Source of the DNA: Aureivirga marina
Lineage (GTDB): Bacteria; Bacteroidota; Bacteroidia; Flavobacteriales; Flavobacteriaceae
Assembly (NCBI RefSeq): GCF_015767265.1
Contig: NZ_JADPIB010000005.1
Coordinates: forward strand, 62,001-126,000
Length of the DNA stretch: 64,000 nucleotides
Direction of reading: 5' to 3'
Position numbers and translations under genes: made by a program. Of this stretch, positions 28,197 to 36,139 are shown piece after piece (within the stretch, counting starts at the first letter, position 1; each line of letters begins with the position of its first letter). The notes below the pieces were generated by a model. It searched no databases. It saw only the letters and a list, made by a program, of their open reading frames with translations, and was not told the DNA's origin.

Positions 28197-30302
28197 TTAT
28201 TTCATTTCTAAAGTATTCATGATAAACCCATAAATATCTGCTTTTTCTCTTAAGCCTCGATAACTATTTGTTCCTCCATAATGTCCTGAATTCTTTTCAA
28301 CTTTTAATAAAATCGGATTTGTTTGTGCTTTTCTATTTAAAAGTTTTGCAACAAATTTATACGAATGAAAAGGTGGAACTCTCTCATCATTATCAGAAGT
28401 TACAACTAACATTGCTGGATAATTAATATCTTCTTTAATATTATGATATGGCGAAAGTTTATATAAATTATTAAATCCTTCTAAAGTTTCTACACTTCCA
28501 TATTCATCTGAATTTAATTTTCCAACAGTAAATTTCTCTTTACGAACCATATCTAATGGAGCAACTTCAGGAATCACTACTTTATATAAATCTGGTCTTT
28601 GAATTCCAGCTGCTGCAACAACAAATCCACCATGTGAACCTCCTTTTATCGCTAATTTCTCATTAGAAGTATAATTTTCTTTAATCAAAAATTCAGAAAC
28701 ATCAATTAAATCATTAATCGTATTTTGCTTTTTTAAAGCTTTCCCATCTTCAATCCACTCATTTCCAAAACCTCCTGTTCCTCGAACATATGCATAAACA
28801 TAAATTCCTCCTTTTTTAATAAAATGAACTATTTCTGGTTTAAAATAAGGCGAAGAAATCGATCCAAAACCTCCATAAGTTTCAATTAATGTAGGATTTG
28901 GTTTTCCTTGTGTCATTTTTTCTTCATCATAAACCATAATCACAGGAATTTCTTTTCCATCTCTTGAAATTATATAATGCTCTTTATATCGAATTGATTT
29001 TGCATTGAAAGTTATACCAGTTTTTTGATTTAATTCTTTTTCAAAAGTCTTTGTATTAAATTCATAAATTACATTTGGAACTGTATACGATTTTAATTTA
29101 TAAATAATATCATCTTCTGTTTCTCCTTCCATAAAACCACCAACATTTGCAGCAATTGGTTGTACATCTCGATATAAAATTTCACCTTCAAAATTATAAA
29201 AAGTCATAATGGTTTTTAGTTTTTCTTTAAAAACACATAAAACTCCAGAAGGAACTACTTTCGCTTGCACCAAATGACTATTTTCATAAGCAGGAATAAT
29301 TTGTTTCCAATTTCTTGGGTCTTTCGGATTTATCTCAACAACAATTGTTTTCTCTGTTTCTTTATCAAAGATATTTGCAATGATAGTTCCTTTTTCTTTT
29401 CTTTCTTCTAAAACATCTAATTCTGTTTTTAGATTTCTTGCTAAAGGTCTAATTCTCGCAACTTCTTCTGAAAAATCATAATAATAATGATTTGCAATTC
29501 CTTTTTGCTCATCTTTTTCAGAAAGAATTAAATATCTTTTACTTTTTACTGATTGAATTGAAAGTTCAATGTGTGGTTTATTTTTTCTTTCAAAAATTAA
29601 TTGATCTTCCGATTGTGGAGTTCCTATTTTATGATAATAAATTTGAGGCGCTATATCTGCATCAAATTTGGAATTTCTTGGAAATTTTTTGTAGTAAAAT
29701 CCTTCTCCAACAAATATTGCATTCGAAAACTTAATATCTTTTAATGTTTCATCAAAGTGTTTATTTCGCTTTAAATCCACAATTCTTGCTTCTCTCCAAT
29801 CTCCACCATCTCTAGAATAAAAATAGGTCAAATATCTTGAATCTTTTGAAGTGTAATAAGCTTCAATTCTTACTCTTCCTTCTCCTCCAATATAAGCTGG
29901 ATCTACAATTTTTTTATAATCATTTTTTAAACTTGGTTTAAAATAAAGAGAAGCTTCTTTTAAGTGATTTTCAACAAAATAACTGAAATAGAATTTTCCT
30001 TTTTTGTATGGAATTTTGTAATCGTAATCTGTATCAGAATATTTTCCAATAACTCTAAATGCATTTGTTTTTTTAGAACAACTTTCCAAATACCTTTTTG
30101 AAATTTTATTCTGTTCTTTCACCCAATTAATCACTTCTTCATTTTTCAAATCTTCTAACCATTGGTAATTATCTTCTACTTTATAAGTTTCATGATATGT
30201 TTCAATTAATGGTTTTTCATGAATGATTTTCTTTTCAAATTTTTGCGCATAAAATAATGTTGTACTTGCTAAAAGCAATACAGTTACTATTTTTCTTTTC
30301 AT
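28197..30302 (-). CDS. Prolyl oligopeptidase family serine peptidase (S9A)
   Basis: A 701-residue exported peptidase. Signal peptide (cut after TTLFYAQ), N-terminal seven-bladed propeller (Peptidase_S9_N, about 30-430, starting with YQWLEDL) and a C-terminal alpha/beta hydrolase. Catalytic triad: Ser556 in GGSHGG, Asp639 in NDERVP, His674 in SGHYGG. It cuts short peptides after proline. The usual POP residues YGGFG and the oxyanion Tyr context (ETYGGFGSI) are present, so it should be active in the periplasm. Monocistronic; no clean promoter box seen. Confidence 0.95.
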   Translation of the reverse strand: MKRKIVTVLLLASTTLFYAQKFEKKIIHEKPLIETYHETYKVEDNYQWLEDLKNEEVINWVKEQNKISKRYLESCSKKTNAFRVIGKYSDTDYDYKIPYKKGKFYFSYFVENHLKEASLYFKPSLKNDYKKIVDPAYIGGEGRVRIEAYYTSKDSRYLTYFYSRDGGDWREARIVDLKRNKHFDETLKDIKFSNAIFVGEGFYYKKFPRNSKFDADIAPQIYYHKIGTPQSEDQLIFERKNKPHIELSIQSVKSKRYLILSEKDEQKGIANHYYYDFSEEVARIRPLARNLKTELDVLEERKEKGTIIANIFDKETEKTIVVEINPKDPRNWKQIIPAYENSHLVQAKVVPSGVLCVFKEKLKTIMTFYNFEGEILYRDVQPIAANVGGFMEGETEDDIIYKLKSYTVPNVIYEFNTKTFEKELNQKTGITFNAKSIRYKEHYIISRDGKEIPVIMVYDEEKMTQGKPNPTLIETYGGFGSISSPYFKPEIVHFIKKGGIYVYAYVRGTGGFGNEWIEDGKALKKQNTINDLIDVSEFLIKENYTSNEKLAIKGGSHGGFVVAAAGIQRPDLYKVVIPEVAPLDMVRKEKFTVGKLNSDEYGSVETLEGFNNLYKLSPYHNIKEDINYPAMLVVTSDNDERVPPFHSYKFVAKLLNRKAQTNPILLKVEKNSGHYGGTNSYRGLREKADIYGFIMNTLEMK

Positions 30303-30401
30303 ATATAATTAATTTTGTTTTCCTTTTTAAAATAGATTTATTTCAAAAGATAAATATCTAATTCAGATTTAGTTAATTGCAATTTATTTTTACAACTTTA
30401 G

Positions 30402-30902
30402 TTATTTACTTTTTTCGAAAATAACTTTTTGAACATAATCCACTGAAAAATTGGATACATCAGCGTTTATCGATTCCAATTTCTTTCCAGAAGTTACTTC
30501 AAAAATCAATTTATCATTTACTAATTCATAGCTAGAAGTCAAAAGTAAACCTGAAGTTTCAAAAACACTATAAAGTTTCTCTCCAAATAAATAAGAATTC
30601 AGTTCAATTCCATTATTTTCATCAAAAACATATAGATTTCTGGTTTCATCTTTAAGAATCAATTTATAATCTTTTGTAACAGGATGTGTTTTGGAGATAA
30701 ATTCCGTTTTCCAAGTCCAAGTATCCGATTGTTCTGTTTTTTCAATAGTTAAAACAACTGGAACAGAATAGGTTTCTTTTCCATCTTTCATCGCAATCAT
30801 AGTTCCTTCCCAAGTTCCAATACATTTCTCAACAAAAGAAGATTGTGCGTTTGTAAATTGGATAGAAATTAAAGCTAAAATTAAAAAAATGTACGTTTTC
30901 AT
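30402..30902 (-). CDS. Small secreted protein of unknown function
   Basis: A 166-residue protein with a signal peptide (MKTYIFLILALISIQFTNAQ) and a lipocalin-like beta pattern: CIGTWEGTMIAMKDG, VPVVLTIEKTEQ, TWKTEFISKT, YVFDENNGIELNSYLFG. The 'GTWEGT ... calycin' look is common in Bacteroidota hypothetical proteins, but no family name can be given. It has its own promoter box at 30955-30962 and lies in the same direction as prolyl oligopeptidase, 99 bases upstream of it. Confidence 0.72.
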   Translation of the reverse strand: MKTYIFLILALISIQFTNAQSSFVEKCIGTWEGTMIAMKDGKETYSVPVVLTIEKTEQSDTWTWKTEFISKTHPVTKDYKLILKDETRNLYVFDENNGIELNSYLFGEKLYSVFETSGLLLTSSYELVNDKLIFEVTSGKKLESINADVSNFSVDYVQKVIFEKSK

Positions 30903-30954
30903 GATTTTTAGATTTCTCTTTTTCTTATAATTAATGTTGTTCTTTTTCAGTGTG

Positions 30955-30962
30955 CAAAAATA
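30955..30962 (-). promoter_or_regulatory. -7 promoter box of the small secreted protein gene
   Basis: On the minus strand TATTTTTG, a perfect TAnnTTTG, 53 bases before the start codon. It abuts the terminator of the preceding gene. Confidence 0.55.
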
Positions 30963-31003
30963 AAAAAAGAAAATCTAGTTTTGATACCAAATTTTCTTTT
31001 TTT
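30962..31003 (-). terminator. Terminator of the small membrane protein gene
   Basis: Thirteen-base perfect arms (AAAAAAAGAAAAT at 30962-30974, complement at 30991-31003). On the minus strand it ends in a T-rich tail. The stem is A/T-rich and so weak. Confidence 0.5.
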
Positions 31004-31149
31004 CAATAATATAAGCATCATTTAGAATGGATTTAAAATTAAAATCATTCGCATTATATATTTATAACACGAATGATTTCATTAAGTAAGTTTTTGAAAT
31101 ATAAAAAAATGAAACCTACTTTAAGTGTAGAACTTTTTTTACTATGACA

Positions 31150-31431
31150 TTATTTTAAGAATAAAAAATATACTGCAAAAGCAACGAACAAAATTACACA
31201 AACGGATAGTAACACACTATTCATTTTTCTTTGTTTACATTCTTTTCGTATTCTATTCTTGTATGCATGAATACATTCTTTATCACGAAGTTCTACATGA
31301 TACTGATCCAATAAATTTCTATATTTAGTAAATCTTTTGGACTTTATTTTTTGACGAATGGACAGTTTCATGAGATTTCGATGTCGCATTCGTTCAAAAA
31401 TGCTGTTGTCTGAAATTGCTTGAACTGCCAT
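31150..31431 (-). CDS. Small basic protein with a C-terminal membrane anchor
   Basis: A 93-residue protein. Residues 1-67 are strongly basic and helical (RMRHRNLMKLSIRQKIKSKR, about one third Lys/Arg), residues 70-92 are a single hydrophobic helix (VLLSVCVILFVAFAVYFLFL). The layout is that of a tail-anchored inner-membrane protein with its charged part in the cytosol, where it could touch nucleic acid or ribosomes (inference only). It lies divergent from rpsU, 640 bases away. Not recognised. Confidence 0.6.
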   Translation of the reverse strand: MAVQAISDNSIFERMRHRNLMKLSIRQKIKSKRFTKYRNLLDQYHVELRDKECIHAYKNRIRKECKQRKMNSVLLSVCVILFVAFAVYFLFLK

Positions 31432-31821
31432 AACTCGTTGTTTTTAATGATCTTAACAATGTAAAGATACGGAAAAACCCTCGTAAAACCTTATTATTTA
31501 ACTATCTAGCTAAATATTCATTGAATTCTTATTTCTTTTAAATTTTAAGAAATAATTAATAATCTCAAATTCCTAAATTTCCATAGAATTTTCAAAATTT
31601 TAAGAGATTAAAATTCAAATTTGAATATTTATCCATAAATCAAATCTTAAATTTCCACAAAAAATACTTATTTATTCTTTTTCAAGTGAATTTCTATTTA
31701 TTTTCAGTCTATATAAAATATTATTTTATTCTTTTTTTCTTGATTTACTTCTATCTAAAAGTATTTCTTAAGCAAAATTCTCCTATAAATCATAAAAAAA
31801 GAAGGAATTTTCTTAAAATAA

Positions 31822-31852
31822 TTTGTAGTAAGTATAATAAGTAGTAGATTTG
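31822..31852 (+). promoter_or_regulatory. rpsU promoter far upstream
   Basis: TTTG at 31822-31825, 19-base spacer, TAGATTTG at 31845-31852, fitting the Bacteroidota consensus. The rpsU start codon is about 215 bases downstream, implying a long leader. Confidence 0.55.
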
Positions 31853-31859
31853 GCTTCTG

Positions 31860-32069
31860 ATTAAAAGAACAAGAAAGTATGTCGTATTCCAATTGTTATT
31901 GGATGAATATATCCCACCTCTATTTATACCAAACTACATCTATTTTCTTTTTCATTTTTAATTCGATTTTTAATCGAACCAAATAATTCTTTTTAAGAAT
32001 CATAATTTCTTGACTCCTAACTAGAATTTTAAAAATTAAAACAATTTAATAATCATAAAATAATAAACT
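31860..32069 (+). promoter_or_regulatory. Long structured rpsU leader without a Shine-Dalgarno
   Basis: Three short perfect hairpins follow one another: TCCAAT/ATTGGA (31888-31903), TTCGATT/AATCGAA (31962-31978) and ATTCTT/AAGAAT (31986-32000). Two anti-SD-like stretches occur (CACCTC near 31915, CTCCT near 32014). The last about 45 bases before the ATG contain no G, so no purine-rich ribosome-binding site exists. The leftward part of the 31432-32069 gap (31432-31820) shows nothing else recognisable. Confidence 0.4.
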
Positions 32070-32264
32070 ATGTTAATCATACCCGTAAAAGAAGGTGAAA
32101 ATATAGATAGAGCCTTAAAGAGATATAAAAGAAAATATCGTAACACAAAAGTTCTTCAAGAGCTAAGAAATAAAAAACAATACAAAAAGAAATCAATTGC
32201 TAAAAGAGAGCAATTAATTAAAGCAAAATATAAAGAGTTTTTAGCTTCTAAAGAAAGCCACTAA
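32070..32264 (+). CDS. rpsU: Small ribosomal subunit protein bS21
   Basis: A 64-residue bS21. The first 20 residues (MLIIPVKEGENIDRALKRYK) match the family strongly; the rest is basic helix (KRKYRNTKVLQELRNKK, REQLIKAKYKEFL), somewhat more divergent in the middle than flavobacterial bS21 sequences I remember. bS21 sits near the 16S 3' end and, in Flavobacterium johnsoniae, is reported to help hide the anti-Shine-Dalgarno; its own mRNA there has a strong SD. Here none is seen. A terminator follows 16 bases after the stop. Confidence 0.95.
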   Translation: MLIIPVKEGENIDRALKRYKRKYRNTKVLQELRNKKQYKKKSIAKREQLIKAKYKEFLASKESH

Positions 32265-32275
32265 TCTTTTTACAT

Positions 32276-32310
32276 AAAAAAATCCTATTATTAAATAATA
32301 GGATTTTTTT
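32276..32310 (+). terminator. rpsU terminator
   Basis: Near-perfect palindrome, AATCCTATTATT (32281-32292) and AATAATAGGATT (32294-32305), flanked by A and T runs. Confidence 0.8.
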
Positions 32311-32320
32311 TTATTTTAAA

Positions 32321-32404
32321 GTTTATTCTTTTTAAAATATCGAAAAATCTTTTTAGGCTATGGAAAAGGGGTTTTAGAATACTGAAAAGTCTTTTTAGAC
32401 ATAT
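32321..32404. repeat. Four tandem imperfect 21-bp repeats
   Basis: Unit starts at 32321, 32342, 32363 and 32384, exactly 21 bases apart. Core of copies 2 and 4 is GAAAA-TCTTTTTAG; copy 3 has GAAAAGGGGTTTTAGA; copy 1 is weaker (GTTTATTCTTTTTAAAATAT). Pairwise identity is 13-15 of 21. Twenty-one bases is two helical turns, so the same DNA face is repeated. Low complexity makes chance a real possibility. Confidence 0.45.
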
Positions 32405-32471
32405 TTTCGGAAAGAAATTTGATTGATTTTAAACATGAAAAAGAATTATTCAATCAAAAAATAAAAATCCT

Positions 32472-33164
32472 ATGAAAAGATTTTCTTTATTGCTTTCATT
32501 ACTTTTTTTAATCTCTTGCAATGAAAAATCAATTTTTAAAGAAGTAGCAAAAAACACCTTTCCAATCGTTATAGACACTTTTCAAACAAGAAAGGAAACT
32601 CTGATTAATTTAAAAGACACAGTCTATCAAAATTTTAAAATTCTATATATAGGAAAAATTAAAGACACTATTTATGTCGATGAAATTGTAAAATCTATAT
32701 TTACTCCTCCTCCGCCACCTAAATCTCGGGAAATTGATTCAGAAATGGAGATAAAAAATTATCTTGACAATTATAAAACTAAATACTATGATTACTTCAT
32801 AGATAGTGACAAAAGTGAACACTATAAATGGTACAGAGATTCTAAATTATCAATTCAAATTGACACAACACAAACTATTGGAAGTTCTGGTAAAATAGCT
32901 TATCCTGTAATTATTCAAAACACCACTAAGGATTCTATAGCATTTTTCCCATATTTTGCTCCATTAATTCTTGAAGCAAAAAACAAAAGTGGAGACTGGA
33001 AACCAATTAAAATAACAGAAAAATATGGATGTTTTCATGGTTTCAATGAAACTATTATTATTCCACCAAATGAAATTGTTTTGATTTCCTTTTTTAAATA
33101 TTCTGGAGATTTTAAAACGAAACTTAGGTTGAAGCTTGGAGAAAATTATTCTGGGGAGTTTTGA
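32472..33164 (+). CDS. Lipoprotein of unknown function
   Basis: A 230-residue lipoprotein, Cys16 in LFLISC followed by NEKS. The mature part has a Pro-rich patch (TPPPPPKSREI), an acidic/Tyr-rich helix (NYLDNYKTKYYDYFID) and a C-terminal beta domain (YPVIIQNTTKDSIAFFPYFAPL, shortened: PVIIQNTTKDSIAFFPYF) resembling the intracellular-proteinase-inhibitor-like or immunoglobulin-type sandwiches seen in envelope proteins. Not recognised. It lies just after the 21-bp repeats, before the membrane protein plus MBL pair, on the same strand; a promoter between them suggests it is separate. Confidence 0.7.
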   Translation: MKRFSLLLSLLFLISCNEKSIFKEVAKNTFPIVIDTFQTRKETLINLKDTVYQNFKILYIGKIKDTIYVDEIVKSIFTPPPPPKSREIDSEMEIKNYLDNYKTKYYDYFIDSDKSEHYKWYRDSKLSIQIDTTQTIGSSGKIAYPVIIQNTTKDSIAFFPYFAPLILEAKNKSGDWKPIKITEKYGCFHGFNETIIIPPNEIVLISFFKYSGDFKTKLRLKLGENYSGEF

Positions 33165-33213
33165 TAATTTCAAATATATCTATTAAAAAATATTTAATTC
33201 ATAATATTAACAC

Positions 33214-33221
33214 TACATTTG
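33214..33221 (+). promoter_or_regulatory. -7 promoter box of the membrane protein-MBL pair
   Basis: TACATTTG, exact TAnnTTTG, 19 bases before the ATG at 33240. It overlaps the TTG codon at 33219 that would otherwise start a longer reading frame, which supports ATG 33240 as the real start. Confidence 0.5.
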
Positions 33222-33239
33222 AATAAAAAAAAATATATT

Positions 33240-33842
33240 ATGAATAAACATAATAAATTTGATGTTTTTCTAATTTTTTTCATAGCTTTTTACAATTTAA
33301 CTATGGTGTTATTTTCTTTACTATGGTTATTCACAATAGTTTTAGACAGATTTAAAATTCAAATTTTTGGTGAACCTACAAGTGAAAATATAATAATTCA
33401 TTTTTCTTACTTTTTTTTCGCAGGAGTAATTGGAGGTTCATTTTACTGTTTAAGAGCATTATACCAAAGACTAGGTGAAGCATATACTCCATCAGTAATA
33501 AACTCAAAAGATGAATTATCAGGACCTAATATAATATTTAACGTACAAGTTTGGCTTTTTTGGTATATCTATAGACCTTTTCAAGGTGGTATTTTAGCTG
33601 TAATACTTGTTTGCCTTTTTAATCAAGGTTTGATTGGGCTAAATGGGCTAAAACTTGAAAGCATAAACTCTATTTTTTTTCAAGTTGGAATAGGGTTTCT
33701 TGTCGGATTTGGAACACATGAAGTTATAAATAAACTTGAGGAAATAATCAAAGTTTTATTTGCAAAATCTTCTAAAAATTCAAAAAGTTTAAAAGAAAAG
33801 ACACAAGAAAAAATAGATGAAAATGAAAAAATTAAAAAGTAA
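33240..33842 (+). CDS. Four-helix membrane protein paired with an MBL hydrolase
   Basis: A 200-residue inner-membrane protein. Predicted helices at about 9-35, 52-72, 108-130 and 143-162, then a charged, Lys/Glu-rich cytosolic tail of about 30 residues (KEKTQEKIDENEKIKK). Between helices 2 and 3 is a loop of about 35 residues. Start is ATG 33240, because a promoter box covers the alternative TTG at 33219. The next gene begins 5 bases after its stop codon, so the two are surely co-transcribed and probably work together. No family recognised. Confidence 0.72.
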   Translation: MNKHNKFDVFLIFFIAFYNLTMVLFSLLWLFTIVLDRFKIQIFGEPTSENIIIHFSYFFFAGVIGGSFYCLRALYQRLGEAYTPSVINSKDELSGPNIIFNVQVWLFWYIYRPFQGGILAVILVCLFNQGLIGLNGLKLESINSIFFQVGIGFLVGFGTHEVINKLEEIIKVLFAKSSKNSKSLKEKTQEKIDENEKIKK

Positions 33843-33847
33843 TAATT

Positions 33848-34741
33848 ATGAGTATAGTAAAATCCTTTTCTGTAGGAAATGGTGATATGTTTTATATTGA
33901 TCATTTTTCTGATAATTTCACTATGATTGATTGTTGTCTAGATGACAGCAATAAAGAAAAAATTGTAAATGAATTAAAAGAAAAAATAAATAATAATGGC
34001 ATACATCGATTTATTTCAACACATCCAGATGAAGATCACATTCAAAATTTAAATTATCTAGATGATGAACTATCTATTATAAATTTTTATTGTGTCAAAA
34101 ACGAAGCAACAAAAAATGATGAAACAGATGGATTCGTTAGGTATAAAAATCTAAGAGCAAAAGAAAATACCTTTTTTGTTGAAGAAAATTGTTCTCGTAA
34201 ATGGATGAATTTATCATGTGAGAAAACAGGAAGTTCTGGTATAAATTTTCATTGGCCAAGTACCACAAACAAAGATTATAAAGAGGCTTTAAAAAAGGCT
34301 AAAAATGGAGAGAGCCCAAACAATATTTCTCCTATTTTTAGCTATTCTATTGAATCTGGAATTCAATATATTTGGATGGGAGATCTAGAAAATGATTTCA
34401 TGAATAAGATACTTGATGATGTTAGTTTACCCAAAAATATTGATGTATTATTTGCGCCTCATCATGGAAGAAAAAGTGGAAAAATTCCAAAACAATGGTT
34501 AGATATCATGAAGCCTAAAATAATTATTATTGGTGAAGCGCCTTCAAAAAATTTAGATTATAGTTCTTATAATGATTATGATACAATTACTCAAAATTCT
34601 GCTAAAGACATTATTTTTGAAAATACTTCAAATTATATAAATATTTATTCTTCAAATGAAAATTATTCTGTTGACTTTCTTGAAGATAAAAATTTAAATA
34701 ACAAATTTGATTCTTATTATTTAGGTTCATTATCTATTTAA
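33848..34741 (+). CDS. ComEC-type metallo-beta-lactamase fold hydrolase
   Basis: A 297-residue soluble MBL-fold protein. Metal-ligand motifs: HPDEDH (59-64, the HxDxDH form used by ComEC/Rec2 rather than the usual HxHxDH), GD at 178-179 (WMGDLENDF) and APHHG with His205/His206. The N-terminus KSFSVGNGDMFYIDHF and TMIDCC match ComEC-like C-terminal domains. ComEC MBL domains degrade one DNA strand during uptake; stand-alone versions are found beside membrane proteins and sometimes in defence contexts. No signal peptide, so it faces the cytosol near its membrane partner. Substrate unknown. A terminator follows. Confidence 0.85.
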   Translation: MSIVKSFSVGNGDMFYIDHFSDNFTMIDCCLDDSNKEKIVNELKEKINNNGIHRFISTHPDEDHIQNLNYLDDELSIINFYCVKNEATKNDETDGFVRYKNLRAKENTFFVEENCSRKWMNLSCEKTGSSGINFHWPSTTNKDYKEALKKAKNGESPNNISPIFSYSIESGIQYIWMGDLENDFMNKILDDVSLPKNIDVLFAPHHGRKSGKIPKQWLDIMKPKIIIIGEAPSKNLDYSSYNDYDTITQNSAKDIIFENTSNYINIYSSNENYSVDFLEDKNLNNKFDSYYLGSLSI

Positions 34742-34760
34742 AAAATATTTCACCAAACAA

Positions 34761-34785
34761 AAAAACCCTCCAAAAGAGGGTTTTT
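34761..34785. terminator. Bidirectional terminator between the MBL gene and the efflux operon
   Basis: Arms AAAAACCCTC (34761-34770) and GAGGGTTTTT (34776-34785) with a 5-base loop; A and T runs on each side serve both converging transcripts. Confidence 0.85.
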
Positions 34786-34819
34786 CACGTTTCGAAATAA
34801 ATAATAAATATTCGTTACA

Positions 34820-36139
34820 TCATTCAGAAAACACCGAAAGTAGTTTTCCTTCCAATTGTCTTAAAGCAAGTTCAGCGTTTTTTGCATCGAAAATCGCCTT
34901 GTTTAAATCTACCTCAGCGTTTAAAAGGTTGATCTGCGCTTGGCGAAAATCGATACTTGTAATTTGCCCTAAATTATATTGTTCTTTTGATCGCTCAAAA
35001 TTGTGTTGATTTGTAATCACATTTTTTCGTTGTGCTTCTAAAACAAACAAAGCATTTTGATAATTATTCCAAGAATTTTCAATTGTGATATCCAAATTTT
35101 GCTCCAATTGTTGCTTTTGAATTTGTACAATATCTTCGTTTACTTTTGCATTTTGTTTTTGCACTTTTGTTCTTCCTCCATCAAAAATATTCCAAGAAAG
35201 ATTTACACCTAAATTAAATCCGTTCGTTTGTTGGTCATTAATTCCAGAAATCACAAAATTCTCCGATTGATTGTATTGATAGCTTCCAGAAACATTCAGC
35301 GTTGGATAAAAACCTGATTCACTTATCTTCGTGTCATATCTTCGCAATTCAATGTTTTTATTTGCTTGTAAAACCGAAACATTTTCTTTCCAAGCACTCG
35401 ATTTAATATTATCTTTTGATAAATCAATCGCATGAATCACTTCTGGTTCTACTTCATAAGCAATAGAAGCATTAATTCCCATTATATTATTCAGATTTCG
35501 CTTCGCATTTTCTAGTTGTGTTCTTGTATTTAAATAATTAATACTATCATTATTCACATCAACTTCTGCATTTAACACATCTAGTTTTGTATTTTGACCG
35601 TAATCAAAATTATATTGTGTTCGCTTCAATCTGTCTTTTGAAATCTCTAAAGTTTCCTCTAAACTATTTAAGTTTTTTGTCAGACGAGCAACTTCGTAAT
35701 ATTCTGTTGCCAAACTTAAAATCGTTTCTTCAATCAAAGAACGAGCTTGTAATTCCGAAAGGTTTCTAGTTTCTTTTAATTTTCGATAATTATATTTTCG
35801 CCCAAAACCATCAAAAAGTGTGTAATCTATTCCAATCGACGAATTATATCCTTTTGTCGTGGCTCCATTTATACTAATTTCTGGTTCTCCTTCTCTTTTA
35901 TTTGTAATATTATTTTTACTGTAACTATATCCTGCATTTGCTGTAACTTTTGGTAAATAATCCGAATTTAAAATTCCAGCATTATTTTCAGCAATTTCCA
36001 CATTGTTTTGCTCAATCTGAATATCATAATTGTTTTCCAATGCTTTTGCTACAGCATTTTCTAAAGAGATTGTTTCTTGTGCAAAAATGCTTGAAAAAGA
36101 AAGCAATCCAATTCCTAGTATTATTTGTTTAATCTTCAT
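34820..36139 (-). CDS. TolC-family outer-membrane efflux channel
   Basis: A 439-residue outer-membrane factor (start MKIKQI at 36139; ATG 36166 upstream is less likely). Signal peptide to FA/QETIS, then two OEP repeats of long alpha-helices and beta-strands: ISLENAVAKALENNYDI, the coiled-coil part (LEISKDRLKRTQYNFDYGQ), then a second repeat with SLSWNIFDGGRTKVQK (shortened) and YNLGQITSIDFRQAQINLL. It completes the tripartite pump with the two genes upstream, overlapping the RND gene by 11 bases (translational coupling). Ends the operon before the bidirectional terminator. Confidence 0.95.
   Translation of the reverse strand: MKIKQIILGIGLLSFSSIFAQETISLENAVAKALENNYDIQIEQNNVEIAENNAGILNSDYLPKVTANAGYSYSKNNITNKREGEPEISINGATTKGYNSSIGIDYTLFDGFGRKYNYRKLKETRNLSELQARSLIEETILSLATEYYEVARLTKNLNSLEETLEISKDRLKRTQYNFDYGQNTKLDVLNAEVDVNNDSINYLNTRTQLENAKRNLNNIMGINASIAYEVEPEVIHAIDLSKDNIKSSAWKENVSVLQANKNIELRRYDTKISESGFYPTLNVSGSYQYNQSENFVISGINDQQTNGFNLGVNLSWNIFDGGRTKVQKQNAKVNEDIVQIQKQQLEQNLDITIENSWNNYQNALFVLEAQRKNVITNQHNFERSKEQYNLGQITSIDFRQAQINLLNAEVDLNKAIFDAKNAELALRQLEGKLLSVFSE

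Noticed and set aside
31432-31820. Possible gene or tRNA in the long gap left of the rpsU promoter
   Set aside because: Stops occur in all frames and no tRNA-like motif was found.
33219-33239. TTG start giving seven extra residues on the membrane protein
   Set aside because: The TTG is part of the TACATTTG promoter box; ATG 33240 is the better start.
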